From contig LT599022.1 of the NCBI GenBank assembly GCA_900079695.1, positions 1,330,287 through 1,394,286 of the forward strand: 64,000 nt of DNA, given 5' to 3'. The notes under the pieces were generated by a model that did no database searches, was not told the origin of the DNA, and worked only from the letters and a program-made list of their open reading frames with translations. Positions 39,706 through 50,087 of the stretch are shown here, piece after piece. The DNA comes from an uncultured Alphaproteobacteria bacterium (lineage in GTDB: Bacteria; Pseudomonadota; Alphaproteobacteria; Rhodospirillales; Rhodospirillaceae). Within the stretch, counting starts at the first letter, position 1, and each line of letters starts with the position of its first letter. The position numbers and the translations under genes were made by a program.

Positions 39706-42700
39706 CTACACCCCGAAGTACTTGGCCTGCGGGTGCAGCACCACGATCGCCGAGGTCGACTGTTCCGGGTCGAGCTGGAACTCGTCGGTGAGCTTGAGGC
39801 CGATCCGCTCCGCCCCGAGGAGCCGCAGCAGCGCCGCCTGATCCTCGAGATTGGGGCAGGCCGGATAGCCGAACGAGTAGCGCGACCCGCGGTAGCCCTG
39901 CGCCAGCATCTTGTCGATGTCGCGGTCGTCCTCGGCGGCGTAGCCCAACTCGGCGCGGATCCGCTTGTGGGTATATTCCGCCATCGCCTCGGCCAACTCC
40001 ACCGACGCGCCGTGCAGGTAGAGGTAGTCCTGGTACTTGTCCTGCGCGAACCATTCGCGCGCGGTTTCCGAAGCCTTGGCCCCCACCGTCACCGCCTGGA
40101 GGCCGATCACGTCGCGCTCGCCGGAGGAAACGTCGCGGAAGAAGTCGGCGATACACAGCCCGTCCTCGCCCGACTGCCGCGGAAAGCCGAAGCGCGCGGT
40201 CTCGGCGCCGGTTTCCGGGTCGAACAGGATCACCGCGTCGCCCTCGGAGGCGCACGGCCAGTAGCCGTAGACCGCCCGCGGCTTGAGGATCTCCTCGCGC
40301 TCGCAGCGGGCGACGAGGTCGTGGAACACCGGCCGCACCTCCTTCGCCGCCCATGCCATCCAGTCCTCCAGGGACTTGCCCTGCTTCCGGTAGCCCCACT
40401 GGAACTGGTAGAGCATGCGCTCGTTGACGAACGGAATCAGCGCCTTGAGCGGAACCTCCTCGACCAGCCGCGCCCCCCAGAACGGCGGCTTCGGCACCTC
40501 GGCCCGCTTCGCCAGCTCGGCGCGCCGCAGCGCCAGGGCCTCGACGTCGACCGGGCGCTCGCTCGGGCGCTTCGCCCGGCCGAGCGCGCGGCGGGTGTTC
40601 GACGGCCGCCCGGCGCGCTTCGCCTGCCGCTCCGCGAGATAGGCGTCGAAGCTGCCGCCCATGATCCGCCCGATCAGATCGAGATCGTCGAACGCGTCCT
40701 TGCCGTAGGCGACGCGGCCGCAGGTGGCGTAGGCGTCGACGCAGTCCTCCTCGACGTACTTGCGGGTGAGCGCCGCGCCGCCCAGGATCACCGGCACCGA
40801 GAGTCCGCGCCGCGTCATCTCGATCAGGTTCTCGCGCATGATCACCGTGGACTTCACCAGCAGGCCAGACATCCCGACGACGTCCGCGCGGTGTTCCTCC
40901 ACCGCCTTGAGGATGTCCTCCACCGGCTGCTTGATGCCGAGGTTGACGACCTTGTAGCCGTTGTTGGTGAGGATGATGTCGACGAGGTTCTTGCCGATGT
41001 CGTGAACGTCGCCCTTCACCGTCGCCAGCACCATCGTGCCCTTGTGCTGGCCCTCGACCCGCTCCATGAACGGCTCCAGGTAGGCGACCGCCGCCTTCAT
41101 CGTCTCGGCCGACTGGAGCACGAACGGCAACTGCATCTTGCCCGAGCCGAACAGCTCGCCGACCGTCTTCATCCCCTCCAACAGCAGGGTGTTGATGATG
41201 TCGAGCGGCGCATGGGTTTCGAGCGCCGCGTCGAGATCGGCGTCGATGCCGACGCGGTTGCCGTCGACGATGCGGCGGATCAGCCGTTCCTCCACCGTCG
41301 CCGGTTCGGGACGCGCCTCGGCTTCCGCGTCGGCCTTGTTCTCGAACAGCGCGATGAACGCCTGGAGCGGATCGCCCGACTCCCAGCCCCGCGCCAGGAT
41401 CAGATCCTCGGCGGCGCGCGCCTCGGCCTCGGGGATCGCGTGCAGCGGCATGATCTTCGAAACGTGGAGGATCGCCGCGGTCATCCCGGCCTTGACCGCA
41501 AGGTCGAGGAACACCGAGTTGAGGACGTGCCGCGCCGCGGGTTTGAGCCCGAACGACACGTTGGAAAGGCCGAGGCAGATCTGGCATTCCGGCAACTCGG
41601 CGCGGATCGCGGCGATCGCCTCCAGGGTTTCGAGCGCGAGGCGGCGGTCGTCCGGATTGCCGGTGCAGACGGTGAAGGTGAGCGGATCGAACAGCAGGTC
41701 CGACGCGGGCAGGCCGTGTTCGACGCAGGCGAACGCGTGGAGCCGCTTGGCGATCGCCAGCTTGGCGGCGGCGTCCTTGGCCATGCCGGTTTCGTCGATG
41801 GTCAGCGCGATCACCGCCGCGCCGTATTTGCGCGCGAGCCTGAGGCGTTCGGCGGCCTCGTGCTCGCCGTCCTCGAAGTTGATCGAGTTGATGATCGCCT
41901 TGCCGCCGTAGAGCTTGAGCGCCGCCTCGATCACCTTGGTGTCGGTGCTGTCGATCACCAGCGGCGCGTCGACCGAGCCGCGCAGGCGCGAGACCACCTC
42001 GGTCATGTCGCGGATTTCGTCTCGTCCGACGAAGGCGGTGCAGACGTCGAGCGTGTGCGACGCCTCGCGCACCTGCTCGCGCGCCATGCCGACGATGCCG
42101 TCCCAGTTCTCCGCATCCTGGAACTCGCGGAATTTCTTCGAGCCGTTGGCGTTGCAGCGCTCGCCGATCGAGAGAATCGCGTTCTCCTGCCGCAGCGGCA
42201 CCGCCGAATAGAGCGAGGCGACCGCCGGAACCCAGTGGACCGACCGCTTCACCGGCGCGGGGCGGTCGCCGTTGCCGATTTCCTTGAGCATCGCGTCGAT
42301 CGCGGCGATGTGTTCCGGCCGGGTGCCGCAGCAGCCGCCGATCAGGTTGACGCCGTCCTCGGCGACGAAGCGGCGGTGCCAGTCGGCGAGTTCCCTGGGC
42401 GAGAGCGGATAATGGGTCTGGCCGTCGACCAGTTCCGGCAACCCGGCGTTGGGCTGCACCGAGATCAGCCCCGGCCAGTTTTCGGCCAGCCACTTCACGT
42501 GCTTCGCCATCTCGGCCGGGCCGGTGGCGCAGTTGAGGCCGAGGCTGTCGATGCCGAGGGCCTGAAGCGCGGTCGCCGCCGCGGCGATCTCCGCGCCCAC
42601 CAGCAGGGTACCGGTCGTCTCCACCGTCACCTGCACCAGGATCGGCGTCTTCGCCCCCGCGCCCTCGCGCGCGATCTTCGCGCCGTTGACCGCCGCCTTG

Positions 42701-43194
42701 ATCTGCAGCGGGTCCTGGCAGGTCTCGATCAGCAGCGCATCCGCGCCGCCCGCGATCAGACCCGCGCTTTGCACCGAGAACGCGGATTCGAGCGCGTCGT
42801 AGGCGATGTGGCCGAGGCTCGGCAGCTTGGTGCCCGGGCCGATCGAGCCGAGCACGAAGCGCTGCCGGCCGTCGGCGAAGCCCTCGGCCGCCTCGTGCGC
42901 GATCTCGGCGGCGCGCTTGTTGATCTCGTACGCGCGGTCCTGGAGGTCGAACTCGCCGAGCGTCACCGGCGAACCGCCGAAGGTGTCGGTTTCGACGCAG
43001 TCGGCCCCGGCGGCGAAATAGCGGGCGTGAATTTCGCGGATCACGTCGGGGCGCGAGAGCACCAGCACCTCGGTGCAGTTCTCCTTGCCGAGAAAGTCGG
43101 TCTCGACCGAGAGGTCGAGCGCCTGCACCAGCGAGCCCATGCCGCCGTCGCACAGCAGCACGCGCTCGGAAAGGGCATTGAGAAAATCGGTCAT
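39706..43194 (-). CDS. metH: Cobalamin-dependent methionine synthase
   Basis: Cytoplasmic enzyme that transfers a methyl group from methyltetrahydrofolate to homocysteine through cobalamin. The 1162-residue product has all modules in one chain: homocysteine-binding domain with zinc cysteines (GLNCATGP, IGGCCGTRP), folate-binding domain (RCNANGSKKFRE), cobalamin cap and binding domain with the DVHDIGKNLVDIIL histidine ligand, and the C-terminal reactivation domain (RGSRYSFGYPACP). It is the last gene of a three-gene methionine operon, 67 bases after metF. Large open frames on the opposite strand are composition artefacts. Confidence 0.97.
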   Translation of the reverse strand: MTDFLNALSERVLLCDGGMGSLVQALDLSVETDFLGKENCTEVLVLSRPDVIREIHARYFAAGADCVETDTFGGSPVTLGEFDLQDRAYEINKRAAEIAHEAAEGFADGRQRFVLGSIGPGTKLPSLGHIAYDALESAFSVQSAGLIAGGADALLIETCQDPLQIKAAVNGAKIAREGAGAKTPILVQVTVETTGTLLVGAEIAAAATALQALGIDSLGLNCATGPAEMAKHVKWLAENWPGLISVQPNAGLPELVDGQTHYPLSPRELADWHRRFVAEDGVNLIGGCCGTRPEHIAAIDAMLKEIGNGDRPAPVKRSVHWVPAVASLYSAVPLRQENAILSIGERCNANGSKKFREFQDAENWDGIVGMAREQVREASHTLDVCTAFVGRDEIRDMTEVVSRLRGSVDAPLVIDSTDTKVIEAALKLYGGKAIINSINFEDGEHEAAERLRLARKYGAAVIALTIDETGMAKDAAAKLAIAKRLHAFACVEHGLPASDLLFDPLTFTVCTGNPDDRRLALETLEAIAAIRAELPECQICLGLSNVSFGLKPAARHVLNSVFLDLAVKAGMTAAILHVSKIMPLHAIPEAEARAAEDLILARGWESGDPLQAFIALFENKADAEAEARPEPATVEERLIRRIVDGNRVGIDADLDAALETHAPLDIINTLLLEGMKTVGELFGSGKMQLPFVLQSAETMKAAVAYLEPFMERVEGQHKGTMVLATVKGDVHDIGKNLVDIILTNNGYKVVNLGIKQPVEDILKAVEEHRADVVGMSGLLVKSTVIMRENLIEMTRRGLSVPVILGGAALTRKYVEEDCVDAYATCGRVAYGKDAFDDLDLIGRIMGGSFDAYLAERQAKRAGRPSNTRRALGRAKRPSERPVDVEALALRRAELAKRAEVPKPPFWGARLVEEVPLKALIPFVNERMLYQFQWGYRKQGKSLEDWMAWAAKEVRPVFHDLVARCEREEILKPRAVYGYWPCASEGDAVILFDPETGAETARFGFPRQSGEDGLCIADFFRDVSSGERDVIGLQAVTVGAKASETAREWFAQDKYQDYLYLHGASVELAEAMAEYTHKRIRAELGYAAEDDRDIDKMLAQGYRGSRYSFGYPACPNLEDQAALLRLLGAERIGLKLTDEFQLDPEQSTSAIVVLHPQAKYFGV

Positions 43195-43261
43195 AAGCTA
43201 CGGCCTTCGTCACGGGTTCGAGCGAGCCCCCGCCTCTTTTCGGGCGTCGGGGCCGGAGACG

Positions 43262-44161
43262 TCAGGGCTGCGGACGCACCCCCAGCAGGTGGCAGATCGC
43301 GAACGTCAGATCGGCGCGATTGAGAGTGTAGAAGTGGAAATCCTGGATGCCGTCGTCGGCGAGCGCCCGCACCTGCGCGGCCGCCACCGTGGCGGCGACC
43401 AGGCGGCGGGTTTCCGGATCGTCGTCCAGCCCCTCGAACGCGTGGTGCATCCACTGCGGCACGCTCGCGCCGCACGCGGCGGAGAACTTCACCACCTGGG
43501 CGAAGTTGGTGACCGGCAGAATCCCCGGCACCACCGGCACCGAGATCCCCGCCCGCGCGACCCGGTCGCGGAAGCGCCGGAACACGTCGGCGTCGAAGAA
43601 ATACTGGCTGATCGCGCGGGTCGCCCCGGCGTCGATCTTGCGCTTGAGATTGTCGAGGTCGTCCTCGGGCGAGCGCGACTGCGGGTGGCACTCGGGATAC
43701 GCGGCGACGCTGATCTCGAAATCGGCGATCCGCCGCAGCCCGGCGACGAGATCGGAGGCGTAGGCGTAGCCGCCCGGATGCGGCGCGTAGGCCGACTGGC
43801 CGTCCGGCGGATCGCCGCGCAACGCGACCACGTGGCGGATGCCCGCGTCCCAGTAGGCCTTCGCCACCGCGTCGATCTCGTCGCGCGTGGCGGCGACGCA
43901 GGTCAGGTGCGCGGCGGGTTTCATCGGCGTCTCGCGGGCGATCCGCACCACCGTCTCGTGGGTGCGCTCGCGGGTCGAGCCGCCCGCGCCGTAGGTCACC
44001 GACACGAACTCCGGGGCCAGCGGCGCGAGGCGCTCCACCGCCTCCCACAGCGACTGCGCCATCTTCTCGGTCTTGGGCGGGAAGAACTCGAAGGAGACGC
44101 GCACGCGCCCCGCCGCGGCGAGCGGATCGCGCCGGGCTTGCTGGGTTTCGGGATGGTTCAT
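43262..44161 (-). CDS. metF: Methylenetetrahydrofolate reductase
   Basis: FAD enzyme that reduces 5,10-methylene-THF to 5-methyl-THF, the methyl donor for the MetH encoded next to it. The 299-residue TIM-barrel protein has the start FEFFPPKTEKM, the VSVTYGAGGSTRERT motif, the ALRGDPP loop and the YFFDADVFRRF segment typical of bacterial MetF. The start codon overlaps the stop of the upstream regulator gene (ATGA), so their translation is coupled. Length is normal. Confidence 0.97.
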   Translation of the reverse strand: MNHPETQQARRDPLAAAGRVRVSFEFFPPKTEKMAQSLWEAVERLAPLAPEFVSVTYGAGGSTRERTHETVVRIARETPMKPAAHLTCVAATRDEIDAVAKAYWDAGIRHVVALRGDPPDGQSAYAPHPGGYAYASDLVAGLRRIADFEISVAAYPECHPQSRSPEDDLDNLKRKIDAGATRAISQYFFDADVFRRFRDRVARAGISVPVVPGILPVTNFAQVVKFSAACGASVPQWMHHAFEGLDDDPETRRLVAATVAAAQVRALADDGIQDFHFYTLNRADLTFAICHLLGVRPQP

Positions 44162-45105
44162 CGGGCGTCTCCCTGTTGCGATGTCTTGCGGCCGACCCAG
44201 ATGCCGACGGTCAGCGAGCGGCCGGGCAGCTCGCGCGCCGGCCCGGGGTCGAGCCCGGCATCGGCGAACCAGCTCCGCACCTCGACGTCGGAAAAGCCGA
44301 GCCGGGCATGGTTGTGGACCGCGCGCAACTCTTCGAGCGCGTGCGGCAGATAGTCGACGATCAGCAGTCGCCCGCCGGGCACGAGCGCGCGGGCGGCCTC
44401 GCGCACCGCCGCGCCGGGGCGCTGCGAATAATGCAGAACCTGATGGAAGACCGCGAGATCGAAACCGCGCAGGTCGCCCGGCAAGCGCTCCATGTCAGCC
44501 AGGCGCACCACGCAATGGCGCAGCCCCAGCCCCTGCAGCCGCTCGCGCGCGAGCGCCAGCATCTCGGGCGAAAGATCCACCCCCTCGGCGCGCGGCAGAT
44601 CCCGGCCGAGCAGCGCCAGCATCCGCCCGGTGCCGGTGCCGACGTCGAGCAGACTGACCGCCGGTTCGGCGCGCACGAGATCGAGAACCGTCGCCTCCAC
44701 CAGTGCGTCGTCGGCCTGAAGGCCGCGCAGGCGGTCCCAATCTGCGGCGAGGGTGTCGAACCACGTCCGGGCCCGCTCGGCGCGCCGTTCGGCCAAGCGC
44801 CGGAGTCGGTCATCGTCGGCGGCGAGCACCGGATCGTTGACCGACAACGCGTCGAGCGCCGCGCGCACCAGCGGCAGCTGGGTTCCGTCGCGAGCGAGTC
44901 GGTAGAACACCCAGCTCCCCTCGCGGAAGCGCTCCAGCACGCCGCCCTCGACCAGCAGCTTCAAATGCCGGGACACCCCGGGCTGGCTGGATCCGAGCAG
45001 ATCGGTGAGGTCGCTCACGGTCAGATCGTCGGCGGCGCACAGCCGCGCCAGACGCAACCGCGTCGGTTCGGCGAGGGCCCGCAGGCAACCTAAAGTGGCG
45101 TTCAT
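44158..45105 (-). CDS. ArsR-family regulator fused to a SAM-dependent methyltransferase domain
   Basis: 315 residues. Residues about 1-90 are an ArsR winged helix (LAEPTRLRLARLC, recognition helix SSQPGVSRHLKLL). Residues about 130-290 are a class I methyltransferase with motif I LLDVGTGTGRMLALL and the FHQVLHYSQRPG segment. As first gene of the metF-metH operon it is a good candidate for a methionine-cycle repressor that senses S-adenosylhomocysteine or SAM through its methyltransferase-like domain, comparable to the SahR group. This is inference. No arsenic or metal genes are nearby, and the ArsR part lacks the CVC metal motif. The ATG at 45105 has GGGAGGT upstream. A TTG six bases earlier is less likely. 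Confidence 0.85.
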   Translation of the reverse strand: MNATLGCLRALAEPTRLRLARLCAADDLTVSDLTDLLGSSQPGVSRHLKLLVEGGVLERFREGSWVFYRLARDGTQLPLVRAALDALSVNDPVLAADDDRLRRLAERRAERARTWFDTLAADWDRLRGLQADDALVEATVLDLVRAEPAVSLLDVGTGTGRMLALLGRDLPRAEGVDLSPEMLALARERLQGLGLRHCVVRLADMERLPGDLRGFDLAVFHQVLHYSQRPGAAVREAARALVPGGRLLIVDYLPHALEELRAVHNHARLGFSDVEVRSWFADAGLDPGPARELPGRSLTVGIWVGRKTSQQGDAR

Positions 45106-45132
45106 CGGCAACGACCTCCCAAAGAAGCACCT

Positions 45133-45160
45133 AACGTATACACGAATATTTATATGTCAA
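45133..45160 (-). promoter_or_regulatory. Candidate promoter of the methionine operon
   Basis: On the minus strand a perfect TTGACA (45160-45155) is followed after 16 bases by TACGTT (45138-45133), 28 bases before the ATG of the ArsR-methyltransferase gene. The spacer is AT-rich (TATAAATATTCGTGTA), which would suit an ArsR-type operator overlapping the promoter. Autoregulation is inferred. Confidence 0.5.
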
Positions 45161-45347
45161 TTCGGTTCTGAGTGACCTCCGTCACACCCGTCGCGGCGGG
45201 TGTTCGGTTTTTGCCACACTTACCCGGATTCCGACCGCAACCCTGCGTCTTGTCACTAGAAACTCCGGGCGCCGCTATGATATGGGAAGTGTGAGCCGCG
45301 CGTTCTGCCGCGCTCTCCGGATCGCGCCTACCTTGGAAGCATTCATC

Positions 45348-46136
45348 ATGATCGGTTTTTCGTCTGTTTCGCGTTCTCTGCGCCGCGCCGGTTTCGGCGC
45401 CCTCTGCGCCCTGTCTCTTTCGGCGACGCCGGTCCTGGCGCAGGACGCCGACGACGCGAACGATCCCCTCGAGCCGGTCAACCGCGCGATCTTCTCCTTC
45501 AACATGACGCTCGACCGCTACACCCTGAAGCCGGTCGCGACCGGGTACCGCGATTACGTGCCCGAGCCCGCGCGCAAGGGCATCCACAACGCGCTGATCA
45601 ACCTGCGCTCGCCGATCGACCTGCTCAACACCCTGCTGCAGGGCGATTTCGACCGGTCGCTGATCGTGCTGAAGCGCTTCATCGTCAACTCCACCGCCGG
45701 CGTCGGCGGCCTGATCGACGCCGCGGCGGAAACCGGCGACACGCGGCAGGAGGAGGATTTTGGGCAGACCCTGGCGGTGTGGGGCGTCGGCGACGGCCCG
45801 TACCTCGTCTGGCCGCTGTTCGGCCCCTCGAACCCGCGCGACACCGTCGGCGCGGTCGCCGATCTCGCCTCCGACCCGCTGTTCTGGCTCGGCATGAATT
45901 CCGACTGGAACGCGGCGGAACCGTTGATGTGGACCCGCTTCGGTCTCACCGTCGTCGACAATCGCGTGCCGCTGATCGACCCGCTCGAGGAACTTGAGCG
46001 CACCTCCGTCGATTACTATGTCGCGGTGCGCGACTTCGTGCGCCAGAAGCGCATGCTCGACATCATGAACCGCTCGGCGGCGGACCGCCCCGGCGAAGGC
46101 GAAGGCTACCGCTTCAGCTTCACGCCCCAGTCCTAA
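45348..46136 (+). CDS. mlaA: MlaA (VacJ) outer-membrane phospholipid-removal protein
   Basis: Component of the Mla retrograde phospholipid pathway that removes misplaced phospholipid from the outer leaflet. 262 residues from the ATG at 45348, which is preceded by GGAAG. Family motifs: DPLEPVNRAIFSFN, YRDYVPEPARKGIHN, GLIDAA, and GDGPYLVWPLFGPSNPRDTVG. The signal peptide ends TPVLAQ and has no lipobox cysteine, so the protein seems to be processed by signal peptidase I, unlike lipidated E. coli MlaA. mlaC follows after 24 bases. The ABC core (mlaFED) is not in the window. Confidence 0.94.
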   Translation: MIGFSSVSRSLRRAGFGALCALSLSATPVLAQDADDANDPLEPVNRAIFSFNMTLDRYTLKPVATGYRDYVPEPARKGIHNALINLRSPIDLLNTLLQGDFDRSLIVLKRFIVNSTAGVGGLIDAAAETGDTRQEEDFGQTLAVWGVGDGPYLVWPLFGPSNPRDTVGAVADLASDPLFWLGMNSDWNAAEPLMWTRFGLTVVDNRVPLIDPLEELERTSVDYYVAVRDFVRQKRMLDIMNRSAADRPGEGEGYRFSFTPQS

Positions 46137-46160
46137 CCGCCTGATACCGAGGAATTTGCA

Positions 46161-46814
46161 ATGCTCGATGCATTCCGCCGCGCCGCGCCCGCCCTGCGGA
46201 GCGCAGCGCTCGCCCTTCTGTTGCTGGTCCCCGGCGCGGCCCACGCCGCGCCCACCGAGCAGGCGACCAAGTTCGTTGCCAAGCTCGTCGATACCGCGAT
46301 CAACGACGTCATCGGCGCGCAGATCTCGGACGCCCAGCGCGAGGAACGCTTCCGCGAGCTGTTCGTCGAAGCCGCCGACATTCCCGGCATCGCCGCATTC
46401 GTGGTCGGCCGCGAGTGGCGCGGTGCCTCCGAGGCGAAGAAAAAGGAATTCATCCAGCTGTTCGAGGACGTCTCGATCCTCACCTGGATCTCGCACCTCG
46501 ACGAATACAGCGACGTGCGTATCCAGGTGACCGGCGCCTATCAGGACAAGTCGGACGTGTTCGTGGAGAGCCAGGTGCAGACCTCCAGCGGCAAGCCGAT
46601 CCCGATCGTCTGGCGGGTGCAGGAGCGCCAGGGCGGTCAGTTGAAGCTGATCGACGTGGTGATCGAGGCCAACTCGATGCTGATCAACACCCGCAAGCAG
46701 TACGCCTCGGTGATGCGCCGCGAGGGCGGCCTCGACGGCCTGATGACGGCCCTTTCGCGGATGCGCGACGACCTGCGCGCCGGCAAGCAGCCCGCCCCCC
46801 TGCCCGAGAACTGA
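46161..46814 (+). CDS. mlaC: MlaC periplasmic phospholipid-binding protein
   Basis: Soluble periplasmic shuttle between MlaA at the outer membrane and the MlaFEDB complex at the inner membrane. 217 residues with a signal peptide ending GAAHA (about residue 29). The MlaC/Ttg2D pattern is visible: ERFRELFVEAADIPGIA, FVVGREWR, EEFIQLFEDV-like helix (KEFIQLFEDV) and KLIDVVIEANSMLINTRKQY. It is cotranscribed with mlaA and ends before a strong bidirectional terminator. Confidence 0.94.
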   Translation: MLDAFRRAAPALRSAALALLLLVPGAAHAAPTEQATKFVAKLVDTAINDVIGAQISDAQREERFRELFVEAADIPGIAAFVVGREWRGASEAKKKEFIQLFEDVSILTWISHLDEYSDVRIQVTGAYQDKSDVFVESQVQTSSGKPIPIVWRVQERQGGQLKLIDVVIEANSMLINTRKQYASVMRREGGLDGLMTALSRMRDDLRAGKQPAPLPEN

Positions 46815-46832
46815 GGTCGTCCGCTTCGACGA

Positions 46833-46864
46833 AAAAAGCCCCGGAGGCGACTCCGGGGCTTTTT
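46833..46864. terminator. Bidirectional Rho-independent terminator between mlaC and ettA
   Basis: AAAAAGCCCCGGAG / CTCCGGGGCTTTTT, a 14-bp perfect stem with a GCGA tetraloop. The run of T on both strands lets it end both mlaC (plus) and ettA (minus). Confidence 0.95.
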
Positions 46865-46876
46865 CTTTGGGGGATT

Positions 46877-48559
<1,683 letters not shown>

Positions 48560-48698
48560 CGGCGTCTCCCGGGGTTGCGCGTTCGGCGCAGACTCTACGG
48601 GTCCGCGCCCTGAAATCAAGTGCCATCGCAACCTTGGCCTTGCAGGCGGTCGCGCCAGTCCCTACCCTCTTGCGGTTGCCACCCCCGCCGGAGCCGGA

Positions 48699-50060
48699 AT
48701 GGACCAGTCGAACCGCTACGCCGCCCTCGAACTCGACGAACCGGCGCTGATCGCGCGCGGCCGGCATGTACTCGCGGTCTACGCGATGCAGCCGAAGCGC
48801 GGCACCTATCTCGCCGCCGCGGCGCACTTCGCGGCCGAATCCTCGACCGGCACCAACGTCGAGGTCTGCACCACCGACGACTTCACCCGCGGCATCGACG
48901 CGCTGGTCTACCACGCCGACGCGGACGCCGGACTGATGCGGATCGCCTTCCCGCTCGCGCTGTTCGACCGCAACGTCACCGACGGCAAGGCGATGGTCGC
49001 CTCGGTGCTGACGCTGCTGGCGGGCAACAACCAGGGCATGGACGACATCGCCCACGCCAAGCTTCTGGATTTCTACGCCCCGCCCGACTTCCTCAAGGCG
49101 TTCGACGGCCCGGCGGCGAACATCGAAACCCTGCGGCGCGTGCTCGGCCGCGGCACCGGGCCGATTCTCGGCACCATCATCAAGCCCAAGCTCGGCCTGC
49201 GCCCGCAGCCGTTCGCCAAGGCGTGCCACGACTTCTGGCTCGGCGGCGACTTCATCAAGAACGACGAGCCCCAGGGCAACCAGGTGTTCGCGCCGATGAA
49301 GGAGACGATGCGCGCGGTCGCCGACGCGATGGCGCGCGCCCAGGACGAAACCGGCGCGGCGAAGCTGTTCTCCGCCAACGTCACCGCCGACGACCCGGCG
49401 GAGATCCTCGCCCGCTGCGAGCTGATCCTCGACGCCTTCGGCGAGAACGCCGACCACGTCGCCTTCCTCGTCGACGGATTCGTCGCCGGGCCGACCGCGG
49501 TGGCGACGGTGCGCCGCAACCACCCGGACCACTTCCTCCACTACCACCGCGCCGGCCACGGCGCGATCACCTCGCGCCAGAGTCGGCGCGGCTACACCTC
49601 GCTGGTGCTCGCCAAGCTCGCGCGGATGATGGGGGCGTCGGGCTTCCACACCGGCGGCATGGGCTTCGGCAAGATGGAGGGCCGCCCCGAAGACCGCGCC
49701 GTCGCCGACATGCTCGACCACGATCTCGCCGCCGGTCCCGCCTTCCTGCAACCCTGGCACGGCATGAAAGCCGCCACGCCGATCGTCTCCGGCGGCATGA
49801 ACGCCTTGCGCTTGCCGGGTTTTTTCGACAACCTGACTCACGCCAACGTGATTCTCACCGCGGGCGGCGGCACCTTCGGCCATCTCGACGGCGCCGCCGC
49901 GGGCGCGCGCTCCCTGCGCGCCGCGGTGGCGGCGTGGGAAAGCGGCACCCCGCTTCTCGACGCGGCGCGCGCGGATCGCGACCTGGCGCGCGCCTTCGTC
50001 TCCTTCCCGCACGACGCGGACGCGCTCTACCCCGGCTGGCGGGAGGTTGTTTCGGCCTGA
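48699..50060 (+). CDS. cbbM: Ribulose-1,5-bisphosphate carboxylase, form II
   Basis: Form II RuBisCO large chain, which fixes CO2 without small subunits. The 453-residue product begins [12 protein letters not shown] like other form II enzymes. All active-site elements are present: GNNQG, catalytic lysine K162 in [10 protein letters not shown], carbamylated lysine with D and E in [22 protein letters not shown], loop 6 lysine K325 in GFGKMEG, and [15 protein letters not shown]. It is therefore a true carboxylase and not a form IV RuBisCO-like protein. Phosphoribulokinase follows after 27 bases. No cbbR lies next to it. The 139-bp gap to ettA holds the promoter. Confidence 0.97.
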   Translation: MDQSNRYAALELDEPALIARGRHVLAVYAMQPKRGTYLAAAAHFAAESSTGTNVEVCTTDDFTRGIDALVYHADADAGLMRIAFPLALFDRNVTDGKAMVASVLTLLAGNNQGMDDIAHAKLLDFYAPPDFLKAFDGPAANIETLRRVLGRGTGPILGTIIKPKLGLRPQPFAKACHDFWLGGDFIKNDEPQGNQVFAPMKETMRAVADAMARAQDETGAAKLFSANVTADDPAEILARCELILDAFGENADHVAFLVDGFVAGPTAVATVRRNHPDHFLHYHRAGHGAITSRQSRRGYTSLVLAKLARMMGASGFHTGGMGFGKMEGRPEDRAVADMLDHDLAAGPAFLQPWHGMKAATPIVSGGMNALRLPGFFDNLTHANVILTAGGGTFGHLDGAAAGARSLRAAVAAWESGTPLLDAARADRDLARAFVSFPHDADALYPGWREVVSA

Positions 50061-50087
50061 CCCTTTCCTTCCGCGGAAGCCCCCGCC

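Noticed and set aside
39733-43323. 1196-codon open frame on the plus strand
   Set aside because: It mirrors metH on the opposite strand, has no recognisable domain, and its composition is that of reverse-complemented GC-rich coding sequence.
45106-45347. SAM or cobalamin riboswitch ahead of the methionine operon
   Set aside because: The regulator's leader is under 40 bases after the likely promoter, too short for these riboswitches, and I saw no matching conserved core.
48699-50060. Form IV RuBisCO-like protein
   Set aside because: All catalytic and carbamylation residues of form II carboxylase are present and phosphoribulokinase is adjacent.
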